A stretch of DNA of 64,000 bases from Paracoccus mutanolyticus. Its GTDB lineage: Bacteria > Pseudomonadota > Alphaproteobacteria > Rhodobacterales > Rhodobacteraceae. The translations under genes and the position numbers were made by a program. The notes beneath the pieces are model-generated. The model made no database searches. It was not told the DNA's origin and saw nothing but the letters and a program-made list of their open reading frames with translations. Below, piece by piece: positions 42,423-53,607 of this stretch. The stretch is from positions 682,001 through 746,000 of the forward strand of contig NZ_CP030239.1 in NCBI RefSeq assembly GCF_003285265.1, given 5' to 3'. Within the stretch, counting starts at the first letter, position 1, and every line of letters begins with the position of its first letter.

Positions 42423-44572
42423 ATGACCAGTCACCCCATGCGCCGTCGGATGGCCGCCACCACATCGCTGGTCGCGGGCGTTCTGCCGTTCCTGCTGCCG
42501 GTCGCGCTTTTGGCGCAGGACGCGCCCGTCACGCTGGACGAGGTCGTCATTACCGCCGCGCCAGCGACCACGACCCAGGACAGCGGCAGCTGGACCACGG
42601 AATGGATGCGTTCGGCCACCGGCCTCGTCCTCAGCCAGAAGGAAACGCCGCAGTCTACCAGCGTGATCACCGATCAGCAGATGAAGGACCGCAACATCAC
42701 CACCATCTCCGAGACGATGGAGGCGGCCACGGGCATCACCGTCCAGGCCTTCGAAAGCGACCGGATCAACTACTACGCGCGCGGCTTTCCGATCGACGCC
42801 TATCAATACGACGGCGTGCCGATCCCGCGCGACGGGACCTAGCAATTCGGCGACAACAACCCCGACATGGCGCGGTTGACCATGTCGAGATCGTGCGTGG
42901 TCCCTCGGCCTGATGCAGGGCGCGGGCGAGCCGGGCGCCTCGATCAACTTCATCAGGAAACGCCCCACCGACAGTCTGCGCAACGAGGCCGCGGTATCGC
43001 TGGCCTATCCCAGGGGCGGGCGCGTCGAGGCCGATGTCTCGGGCCCACTGAACCAGGCGGGGACCATCCGGGGCCGGCTGATCGGCGTCGCGGACAGCCG
43101 CGACGGTACGCTGGACCGCTATCACAAGAAGAAATACGTCCTGTTCGGCGCGCTCGAAGCCGACCTGACCGACAGCACGATCCTCAGCACCGGGCTGACC
43201 TATCAGAAGACGAAGGCCGATGGCGTCACCTGGGGCGGGTTGCAGCCCTTCTACGCCGACGGCGGGCTGATCGACTGGGAAAAGGGCGCCAGCACCGGCA
43301 CCGACTGGACCTATGTCGACACTGAGCGAACCGAATTCTTCGCATCGCTCGAGCACGTTTTCCAGAACGGCTGGACCGGACGGCTGGTCTATACCCATGT
43401 CCGGAACGACATGGATGCGACGCTGGCCTGGATCCACGGCACGCCCGACCGCGAGACAGGCGAGGGCATGAGCGGATACGGCACGCGCTATGACGGCGGC
43501 TACCGGCAGGACAACCTGAACGCCATCGTCAACGGCGATTTCCAGGCCTTTGGCCGCGACCACCAGTTCGTCATGGGCGCGATGTACTCCAAGGGCAGGG
43601 GAAAATATTACGGCTATGGCGCGGGCGAGACCTTCCCGGCCAACCGCTATCGCCTGAACGGCAAGTTTCCGGCGCCGGTCCTGTCCGAAGCGCCGACCTA
43701 TGTCGACGAAAGCCGGATCACGCAATATGGGCTTTACGCCACCACGCGCCTTGCCGTGACCGACGCGCTGCATGTGCTGGCCGGCGCGCGGGTGAACTGG
43801 TGGGACGGCATGTCCGGCGACGGCACGCGAACGACGGCGTCCTACAAGTTCTCGGGCGAGGTGACGCCCTATGTCGGCTTCACCTATGACCTGAATCCGA
43901 CCTATACCGCCTATGGCAGCGTCACCAGCATCTACAAGCCCCAGTTGGCGCAGGACATCGACCGGCAGTACCTGCCGCCGACCTATGGCTGGAACTATGA
44001 ACTGGGCGTCAAGGCGGACCTTCTGGACGGGGCGCTGCTGGCCTCGGCGGCGATCTTCCAGACCGACCAGAAGGACGTGGCGAAATCGTCGATTACATCG
44101 ACGAGGAGCCCGCAGCGTCTATGAGAGCGTCGACGGCACCAAGACGCGCGGCCTCACTCAGTGGCTGGCCATACAACGTCCAGGTGAAGTCCTTGCGCGT
44201 CTCGATCAGTTGACTACCATAAAGGACGGCAACACGTTCCTGCGATTTCTCGGCCCAAGCACAGTCTGAAGCGGCGACCGATTATCGGGTTGCGGGCGTC
44301 CTCGACGACAGGCTGACCGTCGGCGGCGCGCTGCGGTGGCAAAGCGGGACCGACAGCATGGACTTCACCTCGGATGTCGAGCAGCCGAACGTCCACCAGG
44401 GCAGCTTTGCGGTCTTTGACCTGAACGGCTCGCTTCGGATCACGCGCGGACCGCGTCGCTGACGGTCAACAACCTCTTCGACAAGTCCTATTACGCCACG
44501 ACCGGGTTCTACGACACGGTCGTCTATGGCGAGGGCCGCACCGCCGAACTGGCCGTGCGCACACGGTTCTGA
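42423..44572 (+). pseudogene. TonB-dependent siderophore receptor, many frame breaks
   Basis: This is an outer-membrane iron or siderophore importer. The signal peptide ends near ALLAQDAP; the plug has TLDEVVITAAP, QSTSVITDQQMKDRNI, NYYARGFPIDAYQYDGVPIPRDGT. A TAG at 42841 stands where TGG (W) is expected, since QFGDNNPDM follows in frame. Breaks follow near 42870 and 42910, then a long intact barrel (GEPGASINFIRKRPT to AAIFQTDQKDV), a further break near 44095, and a normal terminal beta-strand ELAVRTRF at 44572. Stop plus multiple indels makes real decay possible. Confidence 0.8.
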
Positions 44573-44591
44573 GGCAGAAAGGAACACGACC

Positions 44592-45749
44592 ATGAAACGC
44601 AGACTTTCCCGCGTCGCGGGCACGATGGCCGCCCTGGGCCTGCTGGCGCTGCCCGCGCTGGCGCAGGACCACTCCGGCGCCAAGGTGCTGCCGCCCGCGG
44701 CGCTGGCCTCGGCCGCGATCCGGCAGGACATGATCCGCGGCGTCTACGAAACGGCCGAGGCGCCGGACCTGGGGGCGCTGTTCGTCGCCTCGACCCCCAG
44801 CTTCGATGCGCGCACGCCAGGCTATGTGGACCTGCTGGACGCCGCCGACCTGCGCCCGATCCGGCGGATCGAGCTGCCGCGCCGCGCCTTTGCGCTGGCC
44901 ATGGACCACAAGCGCGGCCGGCTGATCGTCGGCAATACACTGGACGGCTCGCTGAGCGTGCTGGACGCCAGAAGCGGCGTGCTGCTGGAGGTCATCCAGC
45001 TGGGCAAGCCCGAAGGCGACGGCTTCGAACACACCCGCATGATCGAGATCGACAGGGAAAGCGGCCGCGTCTTCGTCTCGAGCCCCTCGGAAGCGGGGAC
45101 GCTGTGGATCGTCGACACCGCAGCGGGCAATACCGTTACCCGGATCGACGATGCCGGGCTTTGGGCGGCGGGACTGGCGCATGACCCGGCCTCGGGCACG
45201 CGTCATGTCAGCGGCAGGCGGCATGAACGGATCCTGAACATCGACGGCCGGAGCGGCGCGCGGGTCGGCACGCTTCGACCGACGACATCCACCGAGCCGG
45301 GCCAGGACGCCTCGAAGCATTTCTTCATCAACCTGGCGCTGGACGCCAAGGGCGAACGGCTGTTCGCCGCCGATGCCAACAGCGGGCAGCTTTACGTCTT
45401 CGACATCGCCAGCGGCAAGGCGGTCAAGACCGTGCCCATCGGCCTGGGCGTGCTGGACGTGACCTATGTCCCGCAGTCGGACCAGATCTTCGTCACCTAT
45501 CGCGGCGTCGACCGCGAGCATCCCGAGGGCAGCGGCGGCCTTGTGGTGCTGGACGGCAGCGACTATGCGCCCCAGGTCAGCATTCCCCTGCCCGTCCATC
45601 CGAACAGCCTGTCCGTGGGCGACGAAGGCAAGACGCTGTTCGTCACGGTGAAGGCGCCGATGGAGAAGGAGCATCCCGCTTATCGCGAAGGCGCCGCCGA
45701 CAGCGTCCTGCGCATCGACCTGGCCGCACTGAACGCCGCGATCCGCTAG
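44592..45749 (+). CDS. YncE-like periplasmic beta-propeller protein
   Basis: The 385-residue protein has a signal peptide (MKRRLSRVAGTMAALGLLALPALA) and a seven-bladed propeller built of YVTN-like repeats: GYVDLLDAADLRPIRRIELP, GNTLDGSLSVLDARSG, GTLWIVDTAAGNTVTRI, GQLYVFDIASGKAVKTVPIG. E. coli YncE is the relative; its gene neighbours the TonB receptor yncD. The same pairing occurs here, 20 bp after the receptor, so they probably form one transcript. It may bind or deliver the ligand in the periplasm. Confidence 0.82.
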   Translation: MKRRLSRVAGTMAALGLLALPALAQDHSGAKVLPPAALASAAIRQDMIRGVYETAEAPDLGALFVASTPSFDARTPGYVDLLDAADLRPIRRIELPRRAFALAMDHKRGRLIVGNTLDGSLSVLDARSGVLLEVIQLGKPEGDGFEHTRMIEIDRESGRVFVSSPSEAGTLWIVDTAAGNTVTRIDDAGLWAAGLAHDPASGTRHVSGRRHERILNIDGRSGARVGTLRPTTSTEPGQDASKHFFINLALDAKGERLFAADANSGQLYVFDIASGKAVKTVPIGLGVLDVTYVPQSDQIFVTYRGVDREHPEGSGGLVVLDGSDYAPQVSIPLPVHPNSLSVGDEGKTLFVTVKAPMEKEHPAYREGAADSVLRIDLAALNAAIR

Positions 45750-45872
45750 GACCGCGGCGGACAGGTGCCGCGGGGGCGGCCGCCCCTTGCCGAAACCACG
45801 GTTTGCCCGCTCTGCGGGCAGGCGCTCAGGCCTCGCCCCCGCAGCGGCCCTCACCACCATCCGGCGCGGGGA

Positions 45873-45922
45873 GTAGAGCGATCACTGTACTTTCTTCTTG
45901 CGAAGTAGAATGATCGCTCTAC
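45873..45922. promoter_or_regulatory. twin TetR operators upstream of the TetR gene
   Basis: GTAGAGCGATCA (45873-45884) and TGATCGCTCTAC (45911-45922) form a perfect 12-bp inverted repeat. Each arm is part of a smaller dyad of the form TAGA-NN-GATC-NN-TCTA: perfect at 45906-45921, one mismatch at 45874-45889, centres 32 bp apart. The pair ends 9 bases before the TetR start, so autorepression is expected. Confidence 0.7.
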
Positions 45923-45931
45923 ACTGGCCCC

Positions 45932-46483
45932 ATGACCGACACGAAAACCCGAATCGCCAGTGATCTTGAGCGCAGCTTTTCCGAGCAGGGCTTTGCCGAA
46001 CAGGGCGTCGAAGCCCTGCGGGCGGAGGCCGACGTCTCGTTGCGGACGCTCTACAAGCACTTCCCCAGCCGCGAGGCGATGATCGTCGGTGCCCTCGAAC
46101 ACCGCGACCGCACCTATTTCGACTGGCTGGCCGGCGGGCCCGAGGACGGGGTGGACCACGTCCTGCACCTGCTGGTGCGCCTGGGCGACTGGCTGGCCGA
46201 GGTCGCCAACACCGGCTGCCTGTTCCTGAACGCGCTTGCGGAATACCCCGACAGCCGGCCCATCGCGGACACGGTCCTGGACCACAAGGCCCGGCTGGCC
46301 GACGAATTCCGCCTGCGCCTGGAACGTGTCGCACCCGGTCGCGACACCCGGCACCTGGCCGAGACGCTTTTCCTTTTGCACGAAGGCATGACGCAGGCGG
46401 CACGGCTTCAGGGGCGCGACAGGGCGACCGAGGCGGCGATGCGGGCGGCACGCGCGGCGCTTTCGGCAGAGGGCATCTGCTGA
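45932..46483 (+). CDS. TetR/AcrR-family transcriptional repressor
   Basis: The 183-residue regulator has the N-terminal helix-turn-helix ALRAEADVSLRTLYKHFPSREAMI and a C-terminal ligand-binding domain (TGCLFLNALAEYPD; ETLFLLHEGMTQAARLQ) close to the group that senses small aromatic or quinone compounds. It is intact. It probably represses itself through the adjacent twin dyad; downstream genes (SDRs) may be part of its regulon. Confidence 0.88.
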   Translation: MTDTKTRIASDLERSFSEQGFAEQGVEALRAEADVSLRTLYKHFPSREAMIVGALEHRDRTYFDWLAGGPEDGVDHVLHLLVRLGDWLAEVANTGCLFLNALAEYPDSRPIADTVLDHKARLADEFRLRLERVAPGRDTRHLAETLFLLHEGMTQAARLQGRDRATEAAMRAARAALSAEGIC

Positions 46484-46500
46484 CCTGTTCGGAGAGCTGA

Positions 46501-46608
46501 ATGAAGATCCGTGAAATCCACGCCTACGCCCATGACCTGCCCGATGATTCCGGCCTGGGCGTGGTGCCCGGCAAGGACATGTTCGGCGACCCTGTCGCCA
46601 GCTTCTGA
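46501..46608 (+). pseudogene. deletion scar of an enolase-superfamily (mandelate racemase-like) gene
   Basis: The short frame begins MKIREIHAYAHDLP, the usual first residues of sugar-acid dehydratases of the enolase superfamily. It ends GLGVVPGKDMFGDPVASF, the usual last residues of the same family. Some 350 intervening residues, including the whole catalytic barrel, are gone while the frame is kept. It lies between TetR and two SDR genes. Confidence 0.6.
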
Positions 46609-46626
46609 TCCCAGGGAGGGACAAGC

Positions 46627-47362
46627 ATGAGATTTGAAGGCAAGGCCGCGCTGGTAACGGGCGCGGCCGGCGGGATCGGCGCGGCCATCGTCAGGCTGCT
46701 TGGCGCCGAAGGGGCGCGGGTGGCCGCAGCCGACCGCGATACCGGCGGCATCGCGGCCGAGGCGCATCTGCCCGGCGACCTTCTGGACCCCGCCTATGCC
46801 GACAGGCTGGCGCGGGCGGCGCGCGACGCCTTGGGCGGGCTCGACATCGTCGTCAACAACGCCGGGGTCATCACGCGCGGCCCCGTCACCGACAGCACCG
46901 ACGCCGACTGGACCCTGTCCCTGGGCGTCAATGTCGAGGCGCCGTTCCGCATCTGCCGCGCCGCCATCCCGCTGATGGCGGAAGCGGGCGGCGGTGCCAT
47001 CGTCAACGTCTCGTCCTGCTGGGGCGGCAAGGCGCCGGGGCCGAACCATGCGCTCTATTGCATGACCAAGGCCGCCATCGCATCGCTGACGCAATGCATG
47101 GGCATGGACCACGCCCATCAGGGCATCCGGGTGAACGCCGTCTGCCCGAACGAGGTCAACACCCCCATGCTGCGCACGGGCTTTGCCCGCCGCGGCTTCG
47201 ACCCCGACACGGCGGTGGCCGAACTGGGCCGGACCGTGCCCATCGGCCGCATCGCCGATGCCCGAGGACATCGCCGACGTGGTGCTGTTCCTGGCCTCGG
47301 ACGCCGCGCGCTACATGTGCGGCGCGCTGGTCGAGGTCAATGGCGGGAAGCCCGTGTCATGA
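46627..47362 (+). CDS. short-chain dehydrogenase/reductase, one frameshift
   Basis: The NAD(P)-dependent oxidoreductase has the TGAAGGIGAAI cofactor motif, NNAGVI, the catalytic serine region IVNVSSCWGG and YCMTKAA (Tyr-x-x-x-Lys). A one-base gain near 47263 (GATGCCCGAGG) shifts the frame before the C-terminal ADVVLFLASDAARYMCGALVEVNGG. Beside the enolase-superfamily remnant it probably belonged to a sugar or sugar-acid oxidation cluster. It overlaps the next gene (TCATGATG). Confidence 0.85.
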
Positions 47363-48076
47363 TGCGCTTTTCGGACAAGGTGGCCCTGGTCACGGGCGGC
47401 CGCTCGGGCATCGGGCGGGCCGTCGCCCGGCGGCTTCGGGACGAGGGCGCAAGGGTCTTCACCGCCCAGCGCGGCGGTGACGGCGAATTCGAGGCGATCC
47501 CCGCCGATTTCGCCGATCCCGCAAGCCCCGCCCGGGTCGTGGCCGAGGTGGCGCAGCGCGCCGGGCGGCTGGACGTGCTGGTCAACAACGCCGGGATGAT
47601 GCGGAATGTCGGTCAAGCAGTTGTCGAGGACTGGACCGTGTGCTGGCGGTCAACCTGAAAAGCGTCTTCATCGTCTCGAACGCCTTCATCGGCGCGGACG
47701 CGGGGCAGCATCGTCAACATCGGCTCGATCGAGGGGCTCGGCTCCAATCCCGGCCACGCCGCCTATTGCGCCTCCAAGGCCGGGCTGCACGGGCTGACCC
47801 GCGCCGTCGCCGTCGACCACGGCCCCAGGGCATCCGCTGCAACGCGGTCGCGCCGGGCTGGTCGACACCGACCTGAATGTCGCCTTCATCGAAGGCATGC
47901 CGGATCCGGTGGCCTTTCGCCAGAACATCGGCCGCATCCACCCCGTCGCGCGCACCGGACGGCCCGAGGAGGTCGCGGCCCTGGTCGCCTTCCTGGCCGC
48001 CGACGAGGCAGGCTTCGTCACCGGGCAGGTCTATACCGTCGACGGCGGCCGCATGGCCAAGCTGAGCCTGCCGTAA
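47359..48076 (+). CDS. second short-chain dehydrogenase/reductase, several frameshifts
   Basis: The family parts are all present: [45 protein letters not shown] (Ser), [16 protein letters not shown] (Tyr/Lys), then VAPGWVDTDLN and the end [14 protein letters not shown]. They are spread over three frames with breaks near 47635, 47697, 47828 and 47868. The conserved blocks are clean between breaks, so poor sequence is more likely than decay. Confidence 0.8.
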
Positions 48077-48127
48077 ACCGTCAGGACGGCGGGCGGCGGT
48101 CGCGAGCCGCCATGCCTCCTCACGGCC

Positions 48128-49117
<990 letters not shown>

Positions 49118-49210
49118 GATCGTCTCCTTGTTCATGCAGGCATCCTAGCGGCGGGCAGGCTTGCGGATAATCCGTGCAATCCTGCGCGGCCCGTTCTATC
49201 GAACAGAACA

Positions 49211-50095
49211 ATGGAGCGCGCGCATCTGTCCCGTCTGGTCGTCCTTCGCACCGTGGCCGAGCTTGGCAGCTTTCGCGGCGCGGCGGATCGCCTGGGCATC
49301 GCGCCCTCGGCCGTCAGCCAGGCCGTGGCCCTGCTCGAGGCGGATCTGGGCGTGCGCCTGCTGGCCCGCACCACGCGGTCCACCCGTCCGACCGACGAAG
49401 GCGCCCGTCTGCTGGAACGGGTGGGCGGCGCGCTGGACGAGATCGGGGCCGCCCTGGCCGAGACCGCCGCCCGGCCCGAGGTCCCCTCGGGGCCCCTGCG
49501 CATCACCATGCCGCACCTGGCCGCCGACGAGGTGGTGATGCGCCGCATCCCCGAGTTCGTCGCCCGATATCCGCTGATCGAACTGGACATCCGCACCTCG
49601 GACCGTTTCGAGGATATCGTCGAAAGCGGCTGCGACGCGGGCCTTCGCCTGGGCGAAAGCCTTGAGACCGACATGATCGCCGTCCGTGCCAGCGGCCCCC
49701 GCCGGGGCGTCATCGTCGGCGCGCCCGACTATTTCGCCCGCCATCCGAAGCCCCGGCATCCGCGCGACCTCAAGGACCACAACTGCATCCGCCGGCGCTT
49801 CGCCAGCGGCCGCCTCTATCGGTGGGAACTGGAAAAGGACGGCCGCGCGCTGAGCGTGAGCGTCACCGGCAACCTGATCCTGCCGCAGCAGGACCTGATC
49901 CGCCGCGCGGCGCTGCAGGGCCTGGGGCTGGCCTTCCTGTTCAAGGACGTGGTGGCCGGCGACCTGCGCGACGGCCGGCTCACGGCCGTGCTGGACGACT
50001 GGTGCCCACCCTTCGAGGGCTTCTACATCTATTATCCCTCGCGCCGTCAGATGCGGCCCGCCCTGCGGGCGTTCATCGACTTCTTCCGGTGCTGA
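49211..50095 (+). CDS. LysR-family transcriptional regulator
   Basis: The 294-residue regulator has an N-terminal winged helix (FRGAADRLGIAPSAVSQAVALLE) and a periplasmic-binding-like effector domain (PLRITMPHLAADEVV; GCDAGLRLGESLETDMIAV). It is divergent from the aldo/keto reductase. The dyad TTCTATCGAACAGAA just before its start (about 49193-49207) has the T-N11-A form of LysR boxes and could serve both promoters. Confidence 0.9.
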   Translation: MERAHLSRLVVLRTVAELGSFRGAADRLGIAPSAVSQAVALLEADLGVRLLARTTRSTRPTDEGARLLERVGGALDEIGAALAETAARPEVPSGPLRITMPHLAADEVVMRRIPEFVARYPLIELDIRTSDRFEDIVESGCDAGLRLGESLETDMIAVRASGPRRGVIVGAPDYFARHPKPRHPRDLKDHNCIRRRFASGRLYRWELEKDGRALSVSVTGNLILPQQDLIRRAALQGLGLAFLFKDVVAGDLRDGRLTAVLDDWCPPFEGFYIYYPSRRQMRPALRAFIDFFRC

Positions 50096-50219
50096 CGCCG
50101 CCGCAGCCTGCCCCCGCGTGCTTGCGCTTTGGATTGTGGAATCCGTCAGGAAAGCGTCAGGATGTTTCTGAATTTCGACCCAGCCACTGCCGCACCCTGC
50201 GGCACAGCCAGGACAGGAC

Positions 50220-52162
50220 ATGACCTTCGATCTTTCTTCTGACCGCCTGATGATGGCGTTGACCCTTGCCACCGTATTCGGCATGGGGCTTGCCGCTTTC
50301 GGCGCCTTTGTCGTTCCCGGCCTCTGGGGGCCTGCGGGGCTTTTGCTGGTCTATCTGGCGGGCGGGGTGCCGACGGGGCTGCGGGCGCTGTCGGTGCTGT
50401 GGCGGGACCGGGTGCTGGACATCGACCTGCTGATGGTGGTCGCGGCCCTGGCGGCGGCGGGCGTCGGCGCGCCGCTGGAAGGCGCGGTGCTGCTGACGCT
50501 GTTCAGCATCTCGACCACGCTGGAACATCGCGCCATGGGCCGCGCCCGCCGCGCGGTCGAGGCGTTGATGGCGCTGCGCCCCGATACGGCGCTGCGGCAG
50601 GCGCCGGACGGCAGGGTCAGCGAGGTGCCGGTGGCCGACCTGGTGCCCGGCGATGTGGTGGTGCTGCGCCCCGGCGCCCGCGTGCCGGTGGACGGGGTGA
50701 TCCTGGACGGCGACGGCGCGCTGGACGAGGCGACGATCACCGGCGAATCCATGCCCGTCCACAAGGCCCCCGGCGCCAAGGTGTTCGAGGCGACGGTGAA
50801 CCTGAACGCCGTGCTTCGGGTACAGGTCACGCAGGCCGTGGCCGACAGCACGGTGGCGCGGATGATCGCGCTGGTGACCGAGGCGCAGGCCGCCCGCGCG
50901 CCTTCGGAACGCTTCAGCGAATGGTTCGGGCAGCGCTATACCGTCGCGGTGCTGGCGGGATCGGGCCTGGCGCTTTGCGTCCTTCTGGCCCTGGGCTGGT
51001 CGTGGGACGACGCGCTTTACCGCGCGGCCACGCTGCTGGTCGCGGCCAGCCCCTGCGCCATTGTGATCTCGGTCCCCGCCGCGATCCTGTCGGCGCTGGC
51101 GGCGGCAGCGCGGGGCGGCGTGCTGTTCAAGGGCGGCGCCGCGCTGGAGACGCTGGCCGAGGTCCACAGCTTCGCCTTCGACAAGACCGGCACCCTGACC
51201 ACCGGCAAGGCCGAGGTGACGGGGCTGATCGCCCTTGGGGACGAGGCGGCGTTCCTGGCGCTGCTGTCCGGGATCGAGGCGCAGTCCGAACATCCCATCG
51301 CCGAGGCGATCCGCCGCCACGCGGCCGAACGCGGCATCACCCCCGCGCCCGTCCATGACGTGCAGGCGATCCCCAGCGAAGGGATCACCGGCACGGATGC
51401 GGGCGGCACGGTCTGGGCCGGAAACCGCAGGCTGGCGGCCCGGATGGGGGCCCAGGTCGACGGGCCGGAATTCGCCGCGCTGCGCGACACGGCGCAGACG
51501 GTCACATGGCTTGGCCGGGGCGACCGCCTGCTGGGCGCCGTCACCGTGGCCGACCGCCCGCGCGAAAGCTCGGCCGCGGGGCTGGCGGCGCTGCGCGGCG
51601 AGGGCGTCGGCACGATCGGATCATGACCGGCGACCGGCGCGCCGTCGGGCTTCGCATCGGGGCCGAACTGGGCTTTGCGCCCGACGAGGTGATGGCCGAC
51701 CTGCTGCCCCAGGACAAGGTCCGGCTGGTGGGCGAACTGGCCGGGCGCGGCAAGGTGGCCTTTGTGGGCGACGGGGTGAACGACGCCGCCGCCCTGGCGC
51801 GGGCCGATGTCGGCATCGCCATGGGCGCGGCGGGCAGCGAGGTCGCGCTGCAGGCGGCGGATGTGGCGCTGCTGTCGGACGACATGGGCCGGCTGGCGGC
51901 GGCGCACCGGCTGGCGCGCCGGACGCGGCGGGTGATCCGGCAGAACCTGATCTTCGCCATGGGCATGATGGCGCTGCTGGTCGCCTCCAGCCTGTTCCTT
52001 TCCCTGCCCCTGCCGCTGGCCGTGATCGGGCACGAAGGGGGCACGGTGCTGGTGGTGCTGAACGGGCTGCGCCTGCTGGCCGATCCGATCCGCAGCGACC
52101 GGGGCCAAAGGCAGGCGGCGCGGCGATCCGGGGCGGCGCAGCCGAAGCCCGCCCGTGCCTGA
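50220..52162 (+). CDS. P1B-4-type heavy-metal-exporting ATPase, one frameshift
   Basis: This metal pump has the TGES actuator motif, phosphorylated Asp321 in DKTGTLTTGK, the HP motif (SEHPIAEAI) and GDGVNDAAAL. It has no N-terminal metal-binding domain. The membrane motif SPC (Ser277, AASPCAIVIS) and HEGGTVLVVLNGLRLL in the last helices are the marks of subgroup P1B-4, whose members export cobalt, iron(II) or zinc. An indel near 51620 splits the P-domain just before MTGDRRAVG. The stop is 11 bases from the convergent ICMT-like gene. Confidence 0.9.
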
Positions 52163-52172
52163 GTTGCAGCTG

Positions 52173-52796
52173 TCAGAAGATCCGGAACCCGCGCGCCAGC
52201 CCCGCGTCGTGAAGGGCGCCGATCGCCTCGGCCACGGGGAAGGCCGCGACAAAGACCAGGGCGTCGGCCAGGTTCGTGCGCAGGGCGTTCAGGTTCAGCA
52301 TCAGCCCCGGTCCCGCCCGGAACAGCGAGGGCCGGGGCAGGATGCGCGGCACGCGGCCGGCATAGTCCTCATAGGCAGGTCCGAACATGGAGCGAAGATA
52401 GTCCTCCTCGCGCCGGGCGGTGGCGGACAGGATCGTAAAGGCGCCCAGCCCGAACAGCGCGGCCAGCAGCAGGCTGTCCAGCAGCAGGCCGAACCCCGTC
52501 GCGCCGATGGTGGAAAAGAAATACAGCGGATGGCGGCAGATCGAATAGGGTCCGGTCTGCATCACCTGCGCATTCTTGCGCCCGCCGATATAAAGGATCG
52601 CCCAGAACCGCCCCAGCACGGCCGCCACGATGCACAGGCTGCCCGCCGTGCGCATCAGCGCCTGGACCGGAACGGCCTGCCAGACGGGAACGCCCCACAG
52701 GATCGGGATCAGGGCCGCGACGAAGAAAAGGCGCAAGGTGGCGATGCGCAGCCGCTGGTTGGCGGGACGAACGGCAAGGGCCGGTTTGGACATCAT
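52173..52796 (-). CDS. membrane methyltransferase (isoprenylcysteine methyltransferase/PEMT-like)
   Basis: The 207-residue protein has four to five hydrophobic helices and the family signature GPYSICRHPLYFFSTIG, followed by REEDYLRSMFGPAYEDYAGRVPRI. Bacterial members methylate small membrane or lipid substrates using SAM; the substrate here is unknown. The start MMSKPAL at 52796 gives the usual length. It is convergent with the metal ATPase. Confidence 0.82.
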   Translation of the reverse strand: MMSKPALAVRPANQRLRIATLRLFFVAALIPILWGVPVWQAVPVQALMRTAGSLCIVAAVLGRFWAILYIGGRKNAQVMQTGPYSICRHPLYFFSTIGATGFGLLLDSLLLAALFGLGAFTILSATARREEDYLRSMFGPAYEDYAGRVPRILPRPSLFRAGPGLMLNLNALRTNLADALVFVAAFPVAEAIGALHDAGLARGFRIF

Positions 52797-52947
52797 GTCA
52801 GAACCTGTGGTTGCGGACCGGGGTACGCCTGCGCGGGCACAGGTGCCGGGATCTGTTCGCGCATGGTCCGTTCCGCTAGTTTCGGTGCTGCCCTGTCGCG
52901 CGCGGACCTTACGGTTGGCTGACGGGCAGGTCGGGAAAGGGCGTGAC

Positions 52948-53607
52948 ATGCGGCTGCTGGTGGTCGAGGACGAAGGCGATCTGGCATCGGCGGTGGCCGA
53001 TCATCTGGCGGCGCAGGGCCATGCCGTCGATCTGGCGGGCGATCTGGCCACCGCCGCCGATGCGCTGGCGGGGGTCGATTACGATCTGCTGCTGCTGGAC
53101 CTGCACCTGCCCGACGGCGACGGCATCGCCTTCCTGCGGGGGCTGCGGCGGCGCGGGGTCCGGGTGCCGGTGCTGATCGGCACCGCGCGCGACCGCATCA
53201 CCGAACGGATCGAGGGGCTGGACGCCGGCGCCGACGATTACCTGGTCAAGCCCTATGACCTGGACGAGATGCTGGCCCGGATCGCCGCCATCCGCCGCCG
53301 CATCGACGGCCGGGCCGAGCCCGAGCGGCGCTTTGGCCGGCTGGCTCTGCTGCCCGAACGGCAGGCGGCGCTGCTGGACGATGCCCCCGTCCACCTGACG
53401 CGCAAGGAATGGGCGGTGATCGAACGCATCAGCCGCCGCCCCGGCATGATCGTGACCCGCGACCAGCTTGAGGAGGCGCTTTACGCCTTCGACGCCGAGG
53501 TCGAAAGCAATGCCATCGAGGCGCATGTCAGCCGCCTGCGCGCCAAGCTGGGGCGCAGCGCGGTCGAAACGGTGCGCGGCTTCGGCTATCGCATGGGGTC
53601 CGTGTGA
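52948..53607 (+). CDS. OmpR-family response regulator
   Basis: The 219-residue regulator has a receiver domain with acidic residues E7-D8, phosphoacceptor Asp51 (LLLLDLHLPDGDG), a TA switch (IGTARD) and lysine in DDYLVKPYD. The winged-helix domain has HLTRKEWAVIERI and SNAIEAHVSRLRAKLG with GFGYRMGSV at the end. It overlaps the sensor kinase gene (TGATG), so the two form one operon, followed by PepSY and cytochrome b561 genes. Confidence 0.94.
   Translation: MRLLVVEDEGDLASAVADHLAAQGHAVDLAGDLATAADALAGVDYDLLLLDLHLPDGDGIAFLRGLRRRGVRVPVLIGTARDRITERIEGLDAGADDYLVKPYDLDEMLARIAAIRRRIDGRAEPERRFGRLALLPERQAALLDDAPVHLTRKEWAVIERISRRPGMIVTRDQLEEALYAFDAEVESNAIEAHVSRLRAKLGRSAVETVRGFGYRMGSV

Noticed and set aside
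48077..48127. Terminator between the second SDR and the aldo/keto reductase
   Set aside because: The GC-rich dyad (GGCGG...CCGCC) is imperfect and has no T-run on either side.
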